From an uncultured Faecalibacterium sp. (GTDB lineage Bacteria; Bacillota; Clostridia; Oscillospirales; Ruminococcaceae), in assembly GCA_902463235.1 (NCBI GenBank), contig CABQER010000035.1:1-9539 (forward strand): a stretch of 9,539 nt of DNA, given 5' to 3'. Under the pieces are notes generated by a model, which did no database searches, had not been told where the DNA came from, and saw only the letters and a list, made by a program, of their open reading frames with translations. The position numbers and the translations under genes are program-made. Positions within the stretch are counted from its first letter, which is position 1, and every line of letters begins with the position of its first letter. This document shows, piece by piece, positions 1 to 6,577 of the stretch.

Positions 1-1705
1 CGATGGTGATGTAGTTGCCCTGATTGGACAGCACCACCATGTGCAGGCCGTCGTATTGTTTTTCCAGCTCTTTAAATGCGGTCAGGCAGTTGTCGGAGAC
101 CTCGCCTGCACTGGAAGTCGCATTCTTATAGATTTTGAGGATGGATGCCTTTTCGCCGTTCAGGCGGGTGTAGCTGTCGGCGGAGTTATCAATGACCTCC
201 ACATCCGCCACATCAGAAAGGCGCACGTCGCCGTAGCCCTCCACATGCAGCAGCAGGGCACCGCTGATATCCTTCACACTGTTGTACTCTTCGCCGACTT
301 TCAGCAGCCAGGACTCGCCGTCCTTATCCTGCACGTAACCGGCCGGCATGGAGAAGTTCTGGGCATAGATGAGCTGCGCCAGCGTTTCAATGTCCAGCTG
401 CTTTGTCACATCGGCCTGTGCCAGAGCGTTGGTCTTGGCCGTCTCGTACTCTGCCTTGGCAGTCTCCAGCTGCTTTTCGTACTCGTTCAGCATTTCACGC
501 GCTTCGGTGAACTGCATATAGGCGTTGAGCTGCTGCTGGGAGAAGCTGCCCAGTGCGCCGGAGAACTCGGTCATCAGCTGGGGCACATTGTCCATGGCCT
601 TGATGGTGCTTTCCAGCGTGTTATAGACCACATTCAGGCTTTCCTGCAGCTGCATCTCATTGGCAAGATCCTCTGCGGTGCTGCCTTCGGAGCCGGTCTC
701 GGTGTTCACGCGCTCCTGCAGCTTCTGCAGGGCAGTAGTGAGCTTATCGGTAATGGTGCGCAGCTCAGCCACAATATCGATCAGAGAGTCGATATCCCGC
801 ATACCGGTCTCGTTGAACTTGTCCATGACCTTCTGCAGACCGTCGCGCACCTCGATCAGGGCCTGCTGGATCTCAGGCTCCTTGACCACAGCGATCAGGC
901 TGTTCACACTTTCCAGAAGAGCCTGCGCCTGCGCACGCACCGTTTCCACTGCGGCGCCCACCTCGGTGCTCATCTGGCTCATGACCGAGTTGGACACCGT
1001 ACTGCCAAAGTTTTTCAGCTGCTTTTCGTATTCCCTGCGTCCGGCGGTGATCTGTGCCTCGGCGCTTTCCAGCTGGGAGCGGGCTGCAGCCAGCTGGGTA
1101 TCGATCAGTTCCAGCAGCTTTGCGTTGATCTCGTCGATCTTATCCTGATTGAGCTGCACCTGCACCAGCTTTTCCACCAGACCGCTGGACGAAACGCTGG
1201 ACACACCGCCCTTGCGCTGCACTTCCGGCACAAGGGTGTTCTGGATAAACTCAGAAAGCTCGTACTGGTCGGCACCTTCGCGGCTGACAGCCACCGTCAT
1301 GAAAGCGTTCATGTTCAGGCTGTACTCAATGATGGAGGGGGTCAGGCAGGTGCTGGGCAGGTCGCTTTTGGCCTGATCCAGCTTGTTGGACACCTTGACC
1401 AGCGCGCTGTTCATATCCGTATCCTCGGTAAACTCCATCAGCAGCAGGCTGTAGTTTTCTGCCGATGTTGCGGTGATCTTGGACACGCCCGGCACTGTGA
1501 GCGAGTTCTGCAGCACATCCGAGACCTCGCTCTCCACGCGCTCCGGGCTTGCGCCGGGATACACGGTGACCACCATCAGATACGGTGTGTTCACGTTGGG
1601 CAGCAGGTTCGTATCCATCTTTGTGACCGCCACAAAGCCCAGGATCAGGATCATGACCACTGCAACCAGCACCGTAAACGGCTTTTTGACACTGAATTTT
1701 TCCAT
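1..1705 (-). CDS. RND-family efflux transporter permease (AcrB/HAE1-like), N-terminal part, truncated by window edge
   Basis: Proton-driven membrane transporter of the resistance-nodulation-division superfamily; substrate unknown. Read on the minus strand, 568 codons are present and the frame is still open at position 1. Visible features: MEKFSVKKPFTV start, first membrane segment at about residues 11-28, then the family-typical NTPYLMVVTVYPGASPE (39-55) and LTVPGVSKITATSAEN (69-84). The porter-like part continues to about residue 190. It resumes near 433 with IETLAQLIYAQNFSMPAGY, GEEYNSVKDI and RLSDVADVEV, ending just before the expected second membrane segment. Residues about 190-435 are an extra Glu/Gln/Leu/Ala-rich, probably coiled-coil stretch absent from AcrB. 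An in-frame TAG lies three codons upstream of the ATG, so the start is fixed. AGGAG (1709-1713) sits only 3 nt from it. Family call is firm; whether it is classic HAE1 or a Gram-positive subgroup is open. Confidence 0.88.
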   Translation of the reverse strand, partial: MEKFSVKKPFTVLVAVVMILILGFVAVTKMDTNLLPNVNTPYLMVVTVYPGASPERVESEVSDVLQNSLTVPGVSKITATSAENYSLLLMEFTEDTDMNSALVKVSNKLDQAKSDLPSTCLTPSIIEYSLNMNAFMTVAVSREGADQYELSEFIQNTLVPEVQRKGGVSSVSSSGLVEKLVQVQLNQDKIDEINAKLLELIDTQLAAARSQLESAEAQITAGRREYEKQLKNFGSTVSNSVMSQMSTEVGAAVETVRAQAQALLESVNSLIAVVKEPEIQQALIEVRDGLQKVMDKFNETGMRDIDSLIDIVAELRTITDKLTTALQKLQERVNTETGSEGSTAEDLANEMQLQESLNVVYNTLESTIKAMDNVPQLMTEFSGALGSFSQQQLNAYMQFTEAREMLNEYEKQLETAKAEYETAKTNALAQADVTKQLDIETLAQLIYAQNFSMPAGYVQDKDGESWLLKVGEEYNSVKDISGALLLHVEGYGDVRLSDVADVEVIDNSADSYTRLNGEKASILKIYKNATSSAGEVSDNCLTAFKELEKQYDGLHMVVLSNQGNYITI

Positions 1706-1708
1706 TTT

Positions 1709-1769
1709 CTCCTACCGTTTCTCTGCCTTGCCGCAAAGCAGGACAGCTGCTTTCCCTGCGGGAAAGGCT
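1709..1769 (-). promoter_or_regulatory. Structured 5' leader of the RND gene: two tandem hairpins before the ribosome binding site
   Basis: Two inverted repeats lie between the predicted transcription start (about 1779) and AGGAG (1709-1713). The promoter-proximal one pairs ctttccc (1750-1756) with gggaaag (1760-1766) around a 3-nt loop, with flanking agc/gct (1745-1747 with 1767-1769) able to pair past a 2-nt bulge. The second pairs 1723-1730 with 1734-1741, eight pairs including one G-U in the RNA and a 3-nt loop. Neither is followed by a U-tract in the transcript, so they are not ordinary terminators. A regulatory or stabilising role is inference. Confidence 0.45.
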
Positions 1770-1785
1770 ACACTTTAACATTTTT

Positions 1786-1813
1786 ATTATACACGCAAGC
1801 CCCCGCCTTGCAA
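1786..1813 (-). promoter_or_regulatory. Sigma-A-type promoter of the RND transporter gene
   Basis: On the minus strand, TTGCAA (1808-1813) is followed after 16 nt by a perfect TATAAT (1786-1791). Transcription would begin near 1779, leaving a leader of about 74 nt before the ATG at 1705. It points away from ricT, so the two genes are divergent and separately transcribed. Confidence 0.65.
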
Positions 1814-2014
1814 GAGCGGGGTGGGATTCTTTTGCGATTCTTTGGATACTTTCGCAAGATTTTAACATTTCCCGTTCCGTTTTTCCATTTTCCGGCTGCG
1901 GGTGCGACCAAATTCGGTCAGTCTTCCTTTATGGATACGCAGCAGCAGGGCAGATTGTTGCACCTTTTTAAAATTTTTCTGCCAAAGCGCCAGAGCCGCT
2001 TTTTGTTTTTTGCG
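1814..2014. other. Intergenic stretch between the divergent RND and ricT promoters
   Basis: AT-richer than the genes around it and without a supportable gene. I see only short T-runs and a weak 4-bp inverted repeat near 1987-2000 (agcg...cgct) followed by a T-run, which I do not call a terminator. No clear operator palindrome was recognised. Confidence 0.5.
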
Positions 2015-2043
2015 TGGAAATGTGCATTTGAATATGTTATACT
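2015..2043 (+). promoter_or_regulatory. Promoter of ricT
   Basis: TATACT (2038-2043) is preceded by an extended -10 TG (2035-2036). TGGAAA (2015-2020) lies 17 nt upstream and matches four of six -35 positions. Transcription would start near 2050. The sequence from the -10 onward, TATACTAGAGTAC, is almost the same as in the OPT operon promoter at 6826. Confidence 0.55.
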
Positions 2044-2118
2044 AGAGTACAGAATGGATTAGCAGGCTCTTTTTCGGGCCTTATCCTATAGATTCGACCA
2101 ATAAAAACGAGGAACACT

Positions 2119-3072
2119 ATGAAAAAAGTCATTTCCGTCCGTTTCAAAGAGAACGGCAAAAGCTATTATTTTGATCCCGCCGGAGCCGACATCAAAACCG
2201 GCGAATACGTGATCGTGGAGACCGCCCGCGGCATTGAGTGCGGCGAGGTGGTGCAGGGCGTGAGGGAGATCGCCGATGCGGCAGTGCCCAAGGCCCTCAA
2301 GCCCATTACCCGCATGGCCGACAGCGTGGATATCCGCCGGATGCGCCAGAACCGTGAGGACGAAAAGCGCGCCTACCGCACCTGTCAGGAGTGCATTTCC
2401 CGCCATGGCCTGGAAATGAAGCTTGTGGAGGCCGAGTATACCCTAGACCGCTCCAAGATCATGTTCTACTTTACCGCCGATGGCCGCGTGGACTTCCGCG
2501 AGCTGGTCAAGGATCTGGCCGGTATCTTCCACACCCGCATCGAGCTGCGCCAGATCGGCGTGCGGGACGAGAGCAAGATGATCGGCGGCCTTGGCATCTG
2601 CGGCCAGCCCTTCTGCTGCAGCCGCTTTTTAAAGGACTTCCAGCCCGTCTCCATCAAGATGGCCAAGGAGCAGGGCCTTTCGCTGAACCCCACCAAGATC
2701 AGCGGTGCCTGCGGCCGGCTGATGTGCTGCCTTGCCTACGAGGAAAACGCGTACGAGTACCTGAACAGCATCATGCCCATGGTAGGCAGCACCGTGCGCA
2801 CACCGGACGGTCTTGGCACCGTGCTGGAGGTGAACCCGGTTTCCGGCTACCTGCGGGTGCGCTGCGGCACCGAGAGCCTTTCGCCCCGTTACTATAAGGT
2901 GGGCGTGTGCGAATATATCAGCGGCGGCAAGCGTGCGCCCCGCCGCCCGGACCCGGACGACGATTACTCCGGCGTGCGCAACCCGGCCCCGGTGGTGGCT
3001 TCCTCCGACGATGGCGAAAAGCGCTGCGCGGGCGGCTGCTGCGCCCGGAAGCGCGCTGCCGAAAAGGAGTGA
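2119..3072 (+). CDS. ricT: RicT (YaaT/PSP1 family), iron-sulfur subunit of the RicAFT RNase Y specificity complex
   Basis: RicT joins RicA and RicF in Bacillus subtilis to form an Fe-S complex that steers RNase Y in mRNA maturation and affects sporulation and biofilm regulators. The 317-residue protein carries the PSP1 signature: RGIECGEVV (38-46), RIELRQIGVRDESKMIGGLG (140-159), CGQPFCCSRFL (161-171), LNPTKISGACGRLMCCL (189-205). C161, C166, C167, C198, C203 and C204 are the expected cluster-ligand candidates; C89 and C92 add a CxxC. Residues from about 268 form a charged, disordered-looking tail ending in a Cys cluster (C303, C307, C308) that looks lineage-specific. The start has GAGGA 8 nt upstream. 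It is transcribed alone or with weak read-through, since no convincing terminator follows. Position upstream of trmN6 and rsmI mirrors yaaT in B. subtilis. Confidence 0.93.
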   Translation: MKKVISVRFKENGKSYYFDPAGADIKTGEYVIVETARGIECGEVVQGVREIADAAVPKALKPITRMADSVDIRRMRQNREDEKRAYRTCQECISRHGLEMKLVEAEYTLDRSKIMFYFTADGRVDFRELVKDLAGIFHTRIELRQIGVRDESKMIGGLGICGQPFCCSRFLKDFQPVSIKMAKEQGLSLNPTKISGACGRLMCCLAYEENAYEYLNSIMPMVGSTVRTPDGLGTVLEVNPVSGYLRVRCGTESLSPRYYKVGVCEYISGGKRAPRRPDPDDDYSGVRNPAPVVASSDDGEKRCAGGCCARKRAAEKE

Positions 3073-3096
3073 GGGACGCGCCGGAGGTTCTGAGGG

Positions 3097-3231
3097 GTTA
3101 GTCTGCTAAAACTAACTGTTCTTCGTGATTTTTGCCAAAAAACTCCTGCAAATTTGGCCATAAGTTAGCCTGTGCTTTTGTGCAACCCAACAAAAAACAG
3201 ACTTTTGTGTTTTTCGGGTCACGGTTAGTCT
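3097..3231 (+). repeat. Three direct GTTAGYCT repeats upstream of and at the ferredoxin promoter
   Basis: GTTAGTCT occurs at 3097-3104, GTTAGCCT at 3164-3171 and GTTAGTCT at 3224-3231. The last abuts the ferredoxin -35 and shares its first base. The first copy is also the left arm of a gttagt/actaac inverted repeat (3097-3102 with 3111-3116). A second inverted repeat, gccaaa/tttggc (3134-3139 with 3153-3158), lies between. Neither hairpin is followed by a convincing T-run, so ricT has no clear terminator here. Binding by a regulator, for example an iron- or redox-responsive one, is inference. Confidence 0.4.
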
Positions 3232-3259
3232 TGCCTTTTCTCACCTGCTTTGTTAAAAT
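3231..3259 (+). promoter_or_regulatory. Promoter of the ferredoxin gene
   Basis: TTGCCT (3231-3236), a 17-nt spacer and TAAAAT (3254-3259), with an extended -10 TG at 3251-3252. Start near 3266 gives a leader of about 93 nt. In that leader ccgtgcc (3297-3303) can pair with ggcacgg (3331-3337), placing the ribosome binding site just outside the stem. Confidence 0.6.
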
Positions 3260-3358
3260 GCAGGCAAGGATATGATTTCCGGAGAGACATGCACAGCCGT
3301 GCCATACATGACTCTTCATACAATACTTCGGGCACGGAGATAAAAAGGAGAGTTTATT

Positions 3359-3526
3359 ATGGCACACAAGGTTTCTGACGCATGTGTTGGCTGCGGCGCT
3401 TGCGAGGGCGCTTGCCCGGTTGGCGCTATCACCGTTGATGGTGTTGCTTCTGTGAACGCAGACGCTTGCATCGACTGCGGCGCTTGCGAGGGTGCTTGCC
3501 CCACCGGTGCTATCACTGCTGAATAA
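3359..3526 (+). CDS. 2[4Fe-4S] clostridial-type ferredoxin
   Basis: A 55-residue low-potential electron carrier of the cytoplasm, serving enzymes such as pyruvate:ferredoxin oxidoreductase and hydrogenases in anaerobes. Two CxxCxxCxxxCP motifs are present: C9, C12, C15, C19-P20 and C37, C40, C43, C47-P48. By family rule C9, C12, C15 and C47 bind one cluster and C37, C40, C43 and C19 the other. The protein is almost only the two motifs, as usual for this family. The two halves are also near-identical at DNA level: 18 identical bases at 3391-3408 and 3475-3492, 84 nt apart, reflecting the ancient internal duplication or later homogenisation. AGGAG (3346-3350) lies 8 nt before the ATG. It is monocistronic between its own promoter and a strong terminator. 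Partner enzyme cannot be told from the context. Confidence 0.96.
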   Translation: MAHKVSDACVGCGACEGACPVGAITVDGVASVNADACIDCGACEGACPTGAITAE

Positions 3527-3554
3527 TTTTAGCAGCTGCACAAAAAACGCATCA

Positions 3555-3599
3555 AAAGCAGCAGGCCTGTCCAAAGCAGGTCTGCTGCTTTTTTGTTTT
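3555..3599 (+). terminator. Rho-independent terminator of the ferredoxin gene
   Basis: A 15-bp stem (3555-3569 with 3577-3591, one G-U pair), a 7-nt loop and a T-run at 3589-3594 then TTTT at 3596-3599. It begins 28 nt after the stop codon and insulates the ferredoxin from the trmN6 operon. Confidence 0.93.
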
Positions 3600-3667
3600 G
3601 CAGTAATTCGCACAAATTCCCCGAGCAATTCCACGCATTTTTTTGAGAGGGTACGGCACACTTATCT

Positions 3668-4342
3668 ATGGAACATTCTACCGAAGTCTTGTATAATAGA
3701 ACTATGGTTTATTGCTCGCCGGAGCATCGTTTTGGCTCCGACGCGCTGCTGCTGGCCCGTTTCTGTGAGCCAAAGCGCGCCCAGAAGGCCGCAGACCTGT
3801 GCTCCGGCTGCGGCATCGTGGCGCTGGAATGGCACGACCGCGGCCACCGCGGCCCCTGCATGGGGCTGGAGCTGCAGCCCGAGGGCAGCGCTCTGCTTTC
3901 CGCTGCGGTGCAGGAGCAGGACATCGGGCACATTGAGCCTGTCTGTGCCGACCTGCGCGCTTTCCGGCAGGGCGAGGGCAGTTTTGACGTGTGTGCGTGC
4001 AATCCGCCCTATTTTACGGATGGGCCCCAAAGCCAAAACGCAGCCCACGCCCTTGCCCGGCACGAGAACACCTGCACATTGGACGATGTGTGCCAGTGTG
4101 CGTTCCGCCTTTTGAAGGACGGCGGGCGCTTTGCGCTGTGCCACCGGCCGGAACGGCTGGCGGAGGTGCTGGCGGTGCTGCGGGTCAACCGGCTGGAGCC
4201 GAAGCGGCTGGCCTTTGTAAAGAACAAGGCGGACGGCGCGCCATGGCTCTTCCTTGTGGAAGCGCAGAAGAACCGCAAGACCGGCCTGCGGGTGGAGCCG
4301 GATGTGTTGATCAGCGCCGGTGCGGCGTTATATGGGAGGTAA
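3668..4342 (+). CDS. trmN6: TrmN6-type methyltransferase (tRNA1(Val) adenine-37 N6-methyltransferase, YabB/YfiC family)
   Basis: SAM-dependent N6-adenine methyltransferase expected to modify A37 of valine tRNA. Seen in the 224-residue protein: RFGSDALLLARF (21-32), the substrate-side entry motif of the family; SAM motif I DLCSGCGIVAL (43-53); acidic residue after the second strand (GLELQ, 66-70); and NPPYF (112-116), the N6-adenine catalytic motif. The ATG at 3668 has only a distant GAGAGGG (3645-3651, 16 nt away). An internal ATG at 3704 would remove 12 residues but keep all motifs, and it coincides with a predicted transcription start, so the start is uncertain. It precedes rsmI by 3 nt, as yabB precedes yabC in B. 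subtilis apart from the missing yazA. Exact tRNA target is inferred from the family. Confidence 0.85.
   Translation: MEHSTEVLYNRTMVYCSPEHRFGSDALLLARFCEPKRAQKAADLCSGCGIVALEWHDRGHRGPCMGLELQPEGSALLSAAVQEQDIGHIEPVCADLRAFRQGEGSFDVCACNPPYFTDGPQSQNAAHALARHENTCTLDDVCQCAFRLLKDGGRFALCHRPERLAEVLAVLRVNRLEPKRLAFVKNKADGAPWLFLVEAQKNRKTGLRVEPDVLISAGAALYGR
3669..3697 (+). promoter_or_regulatory. Candidate promoter of the trmN6-rsmI operon lying inside the annotated 5' end
   Basis: A perfect TATAAT at 3692-3697 has a weak TGGAAC (3669-3674) 17 nt upstream. Start at +1 would be 3704, exactly the A of an in-frame ATG. Since a strong terminator precedes the operon and no better promoter was seen in 3600-3667, this is the best candidate, though it could be chance within coding sequence. 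Confidence 0.4.
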
Positions 4343-4345
4343 ACT

Positions 4346-5203
4346 ATGGCAGGAACTCTTTATATCGTGGCAACGCCCATCGGCAATCTGGACGATATGC
4401 CGCCCCGGGTGGCAGCCACCTTTGGCGCGGCAGACTTTATTGCCGCCGAGGACACCCGTGTGACCATGAAGCTGCTGAACTTTCTGGGCCTGAAAAAGCC
4501 CATGGTCAGCTACTATGAGCACGCCCTGCAGAAGGGCGAGGGCATCCTGCGCCGCATTGAAGCAGGCGAGAGCTGTGCCCTGTGCAGTGATGCGGGCATG
4601 CCCTGCGTCTCCGACCCGGGCGAGGTGATCGTGCGGGACGCACTGGCCAGGGGCATCAAGGTAGTGCCAGTACCGGCGGCTTCCGCCTGCGTCACAGCGC
4701 TGGCCGTGTCCGGGCAGGACACCTCCCGCTGGGTGTTCGAGGGCTTTCTGCCCGTGAACCGCAAGCAGAAAAAAGAGCGGCTGGCTGAGCTTTTGCAGGA
4801 AAAGCGCACCACCATCTTTTACGAAGCGCCCCACAAGCTGCGCACCACGCTGGACGATCTGGCCAATGCCTTTGGCGCAGACCGCAGCATCACCCTGTGC
4901 CGGGAGCTGACAAAGCTGCACGAGGATATCTGGAAGACTACCCTCGGCGAGGCGGTGGAGCACTACAAGACCAACGAGCCCCGGGGGGAATACGTGCTGG
5001 TGATGGCCGGTGCGCCGGAGACCGCCGACCCGGAGCAGGAGCTGACGCTGGAGCAGGCAGCGCAGCGGGCGCTGGAGCTGACCGGGCAGGGCTTTGGCCC
5101 CACCGCCGCAGCCAAGGCGGCGGCACAGGGCACACCTTATTCTAAAAGCGAAGTGTACAAGCAGCTGCTGGTATTGCAACAGGGCCAGCAGGCTGGTGAA
5201 TGA
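4346..5203 (+). CDS. rsmI: RsmI, 16S rRNA (cytidine-1402-2'-O)-methyltransferase
   Basis: Methylates the 2'-OH of C1402 in the decoding centre of 16S rRNA, together with RsmH. The 285-residue length is typical. Motifs: LYIVATPIGNLDD (5-17), AAEDTR (33-38), SYYEH (55-59), CSDAGMPCVSDPG (80-92), PVPAASA (108-114), FEGFLP (131-136), FYEAPHKL (158-165), CRELTKLHE (185-193). These are the tetrapyrrole-methylase fold and RsmI signatures. Residues 233-279 form the small C-terminal helical domain (TAAAKAAAQ). The ribosome binding site GGGAGG overlaps the last codons of trmN6, so the two are probably translationally coupled. Confidence 0.97.
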   Translation: MAGTLYIVATPIGNLDDMPPRVAATFGAADFIAAEDTRVTMKLLNFLGLKKPMVSYYEHALQKGEGILRRIEAGESCALCSDAGMPCVSDPGEVIVRDALARGIKVVPVPAASACVTALAVSGQDTSRWVFEGFLPVNRKQKKERLAELLQEKRTTIFYEAPHKLRTTLDDLANAFGADRSITLCRELTKLHEDIWKTTLGEAVEHYKTNEPRGEYVLVMAGAPETADPEQELTLEQAAQRALELTGQGFGPTAAAKAAAQGTPYSKSEVYKQLLVLQQGQQAGE

Positions 5204-5243
5204 CAGCATCTCAGGTAAATGGTAATAGAGGAGGACCCCTTTT

Positions 5244-5735
5244 GTGACAAAGCTTCTGGTTTTGAGCGACAGCCACGGCGGACGTGCCGCCATTGAGCGC
5301 GTGCTGATGAAAGAGAGCAAAAGCATCGATGCCCTGATCTTTCTGGGCGACGGCCTGCGGGATCTGGAACTGGCTCTGACGCTGTACCCCAAGCTGCGGG
5401 CCTACTCGGTGGCGGGCAACTGCGATTACGGCGCACTGGAACCCACCGACGGCCTTGCCGCCTTTGACGGCGTGGTGATCTTTTACACTCACGGTCATAT
5501 GTACGGTGTGAAATACGATCTGGATACGCTGGCAGATGCCGCATCTGCCCGGGGTGCCGAGGTGGCGCTGTTCGGTCACACCCACATCCCCCATGCAGAG
5601 ACCCGCAGCGGGGTGTTCCTGTTCAACCCCGGCTCCTGCGGCCGGTGTTACACCGGGCCGGACACCTACGGCATCCTGACGCTGGACGAAGGCAAAGTGA
5701 CCGCCTATGAACATAAAGAGGTACCCAAACAATGA
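5244..5735 (+). CDS. YfcE/MJ0936-family metallophosphoesterase
   Basis: Cytoplasmic calcineurin-like phosphodiesterase or phosphatase; physiological substrate unknown. All metal-binding motifs are intact in 163 residues: SDSHG (8-12), GDG (35-37), GNCD (58-61), THGH (82-85) and GHTH (111-114), ending in the NPGS (128-131) loop typical of the YfcE subgroup. The start is GTG, chosen because GAGGAGG (5228-5234) lies 9 nt upstream and the SDSHG motif falls at the usual distance from it. A 40-nt gap separates it from rsmI with no terminator, so it is in the same operon. Its stop overlaps the birA start (ATGA). Confidence 0.92.
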   Translation: MTKLLVLSDSHGGRAAIERVLMKESKSIDALIFLGDGLRDLELALTLYPKLRAYSVAGNCDYGALEPTDGLAAFDGVVIFYTHGHMYGVKYDLDTLADAASARGAEVALFGHTHIPHAETRSGVFLFNPGSCGRCYTGPDTYGILTLDEGKVTAYEHKEVPKQ

Positions 5736-6499
5736 GCATCAATGAGGTGCGCTATCTGCCGGAATGCGGCAGCACCAACGCTTACGTGAAGGAGCATTTT
5801 GAAGAGTTTGGCCCGGTGGGTGCGGTGTATACCGAGAACCAGACCGCAGGCCGGGGCCGTCTGGGCCGCAGCTGGGTGAACGCCGAGGGCAAGGCCCTGT
5901 ATTATACAGTAGCCATCCGGGAACCGCTGGCCCAGCCTGCCACCCTGCCGCTGCTGGCAAGCCTTGCCGTGCGCACCCAGCTCAAGCTGCGCTACGGCGT
6001 GGACTGCCAGATCAAGTGGCCCAACGACCTTCTGCTCAATGGCAAAAAGATCGTGGGCATCCTGTGCGAGGGCGTGAGCTACGGCTACCAGCAGCAGGGC
6101 CGGGGCATTTTGTGCGGCATCGGCATCAATCTGGCCCAGCCGCAGAGCTACTTTGATGCCGCCGGTCTGCCCAACGGCACCTCGCTGGCGCTGCAGGGCG
6201 CAAAGGTGGATCTTTCCACCGACCCCGCATGGCTGGCCGAGGGCCTGACCGACTTTGGCTTTGACCGCAACATGTATGTGTTTGCCCGCGATGGCTTTGC
6301 CCCCTTCCGGGAGGAATACAAAGCCGCCTGCGTCAATCTGGGCCGCCGGGTCACCTTCGACCTGCCGGACGGCGGGCAGGGTGCAGGCGAAGCCGTCGAT
6401 GTGGACGAAGAGGGCCGTCTGGTGGTGCGCACCGACAGCGGCGAAGTGCACGTTTTTACCGGCGAAGTATCGGTGCACGGCATCTATGGGGCCGTGTAA
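5732..6499 (+). CDS. birA: Biotin--[acetyl-CoA-carboxylase] ligase, monofunctional (class I BirA, no DNA-binding domain)
   Basis: Attaches biotin through biotinyl-AMP to carrier lysines such as those of acetyl-CoA carboxylase or other biotin carboxylases. The 255-residue protein has the catalytic signatures CGSTN (12-16), TAGRGRLGRSW (38-48, biotin and AMP loop), KWPNDLLLNGKKIVGIL (95-111) and GIGIN (129-133), followed by the small C-terminal SH3-like domain (about 205-252). It begins directly at the catalytic domain: the N-terminal winged helix of repressor-type BirA is absent, so it should not act as the biotin operon repressor. It overlaps the metallophosphoesterase gene by 4 nt, implying translational coupling, and is the last gene before a strong terminator. 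Confidence 0.96.
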   Translation: MSINEVRYLPECGSTNAYVKEHFEEFGPVGAVYTENQTAGRGRLGRSWVNAEGKALYYTVAIREPLAQPATLPLLASLAVRTQLKLRYGVDCQIKWPNDLLLNGKKIVGILCEGVSYGYQQQGRGILCGIGINLAQPQSYFDAAGLPNGTSLALQGAKVDLSTDPAWLAEGLTDFGFDRNMYVFARDGFAPFREEYKAACVNLGRRVTFDLPDGGQGAGEAVDVDEEGRLVVRTDSGEVHVFTGEVSVHGIYGAV

Positions 6500-6523
6500 A
6501 AGCACTCTTTATAATATATGAGC

Positions 6524-6577
6524 GTCCCGGGAATTTTCCTCGGCTGGTTCAGTCGAGGAAAGACCCGGGGCTTTTTT
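6524..6577 (+). terminator. Rho-independent terminator of the trmN6-birA operon
   Basis: A two-part hairpin: outer stem gtcccggg/cccggggc (6524-6531 with 6564-6571, one G-U), a small internal loop, then inner stem tttcctcg/cgaggaaa (6535-6542 with 6554-6561) and a 9-11 nt loop. A T-run (6572-6577) follows at once. It begins 24 nt after the birA stop. Confidence 0.93.

Noticed and set aside
41..2062. Very long open frame on the plus strand (673 codons)
   Set aside because: It is antisense to the RND gene, has no recognisable domain, and runs through a promoter and intergenic DNA. It arises from the GC-rich codon pattern of the real minus-strand gene.
3097..3158. Possible terminator after ricT
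   Set aside because: Two inverted repeats exist (3097-3116 and 3134-3158), but their stems are only 6 bp and neither is followed by a real T-run at the right place.
3098..3661. 187-codon minus-strand frame opposite the ferredoxin
   Set aside because: It covers the ferredoxin gene, its promoter and terminator in antisense. The plus-strand ferredoxin is unambiguous.
6510..6577. Possible small RNA: TATAAT at 6510-6515 just before the birA terminator hairpin
   Set aside because: No -35-like hexamer at 16-18 nt upstream, and the hairpin is fully explained as the terminator of the operon.
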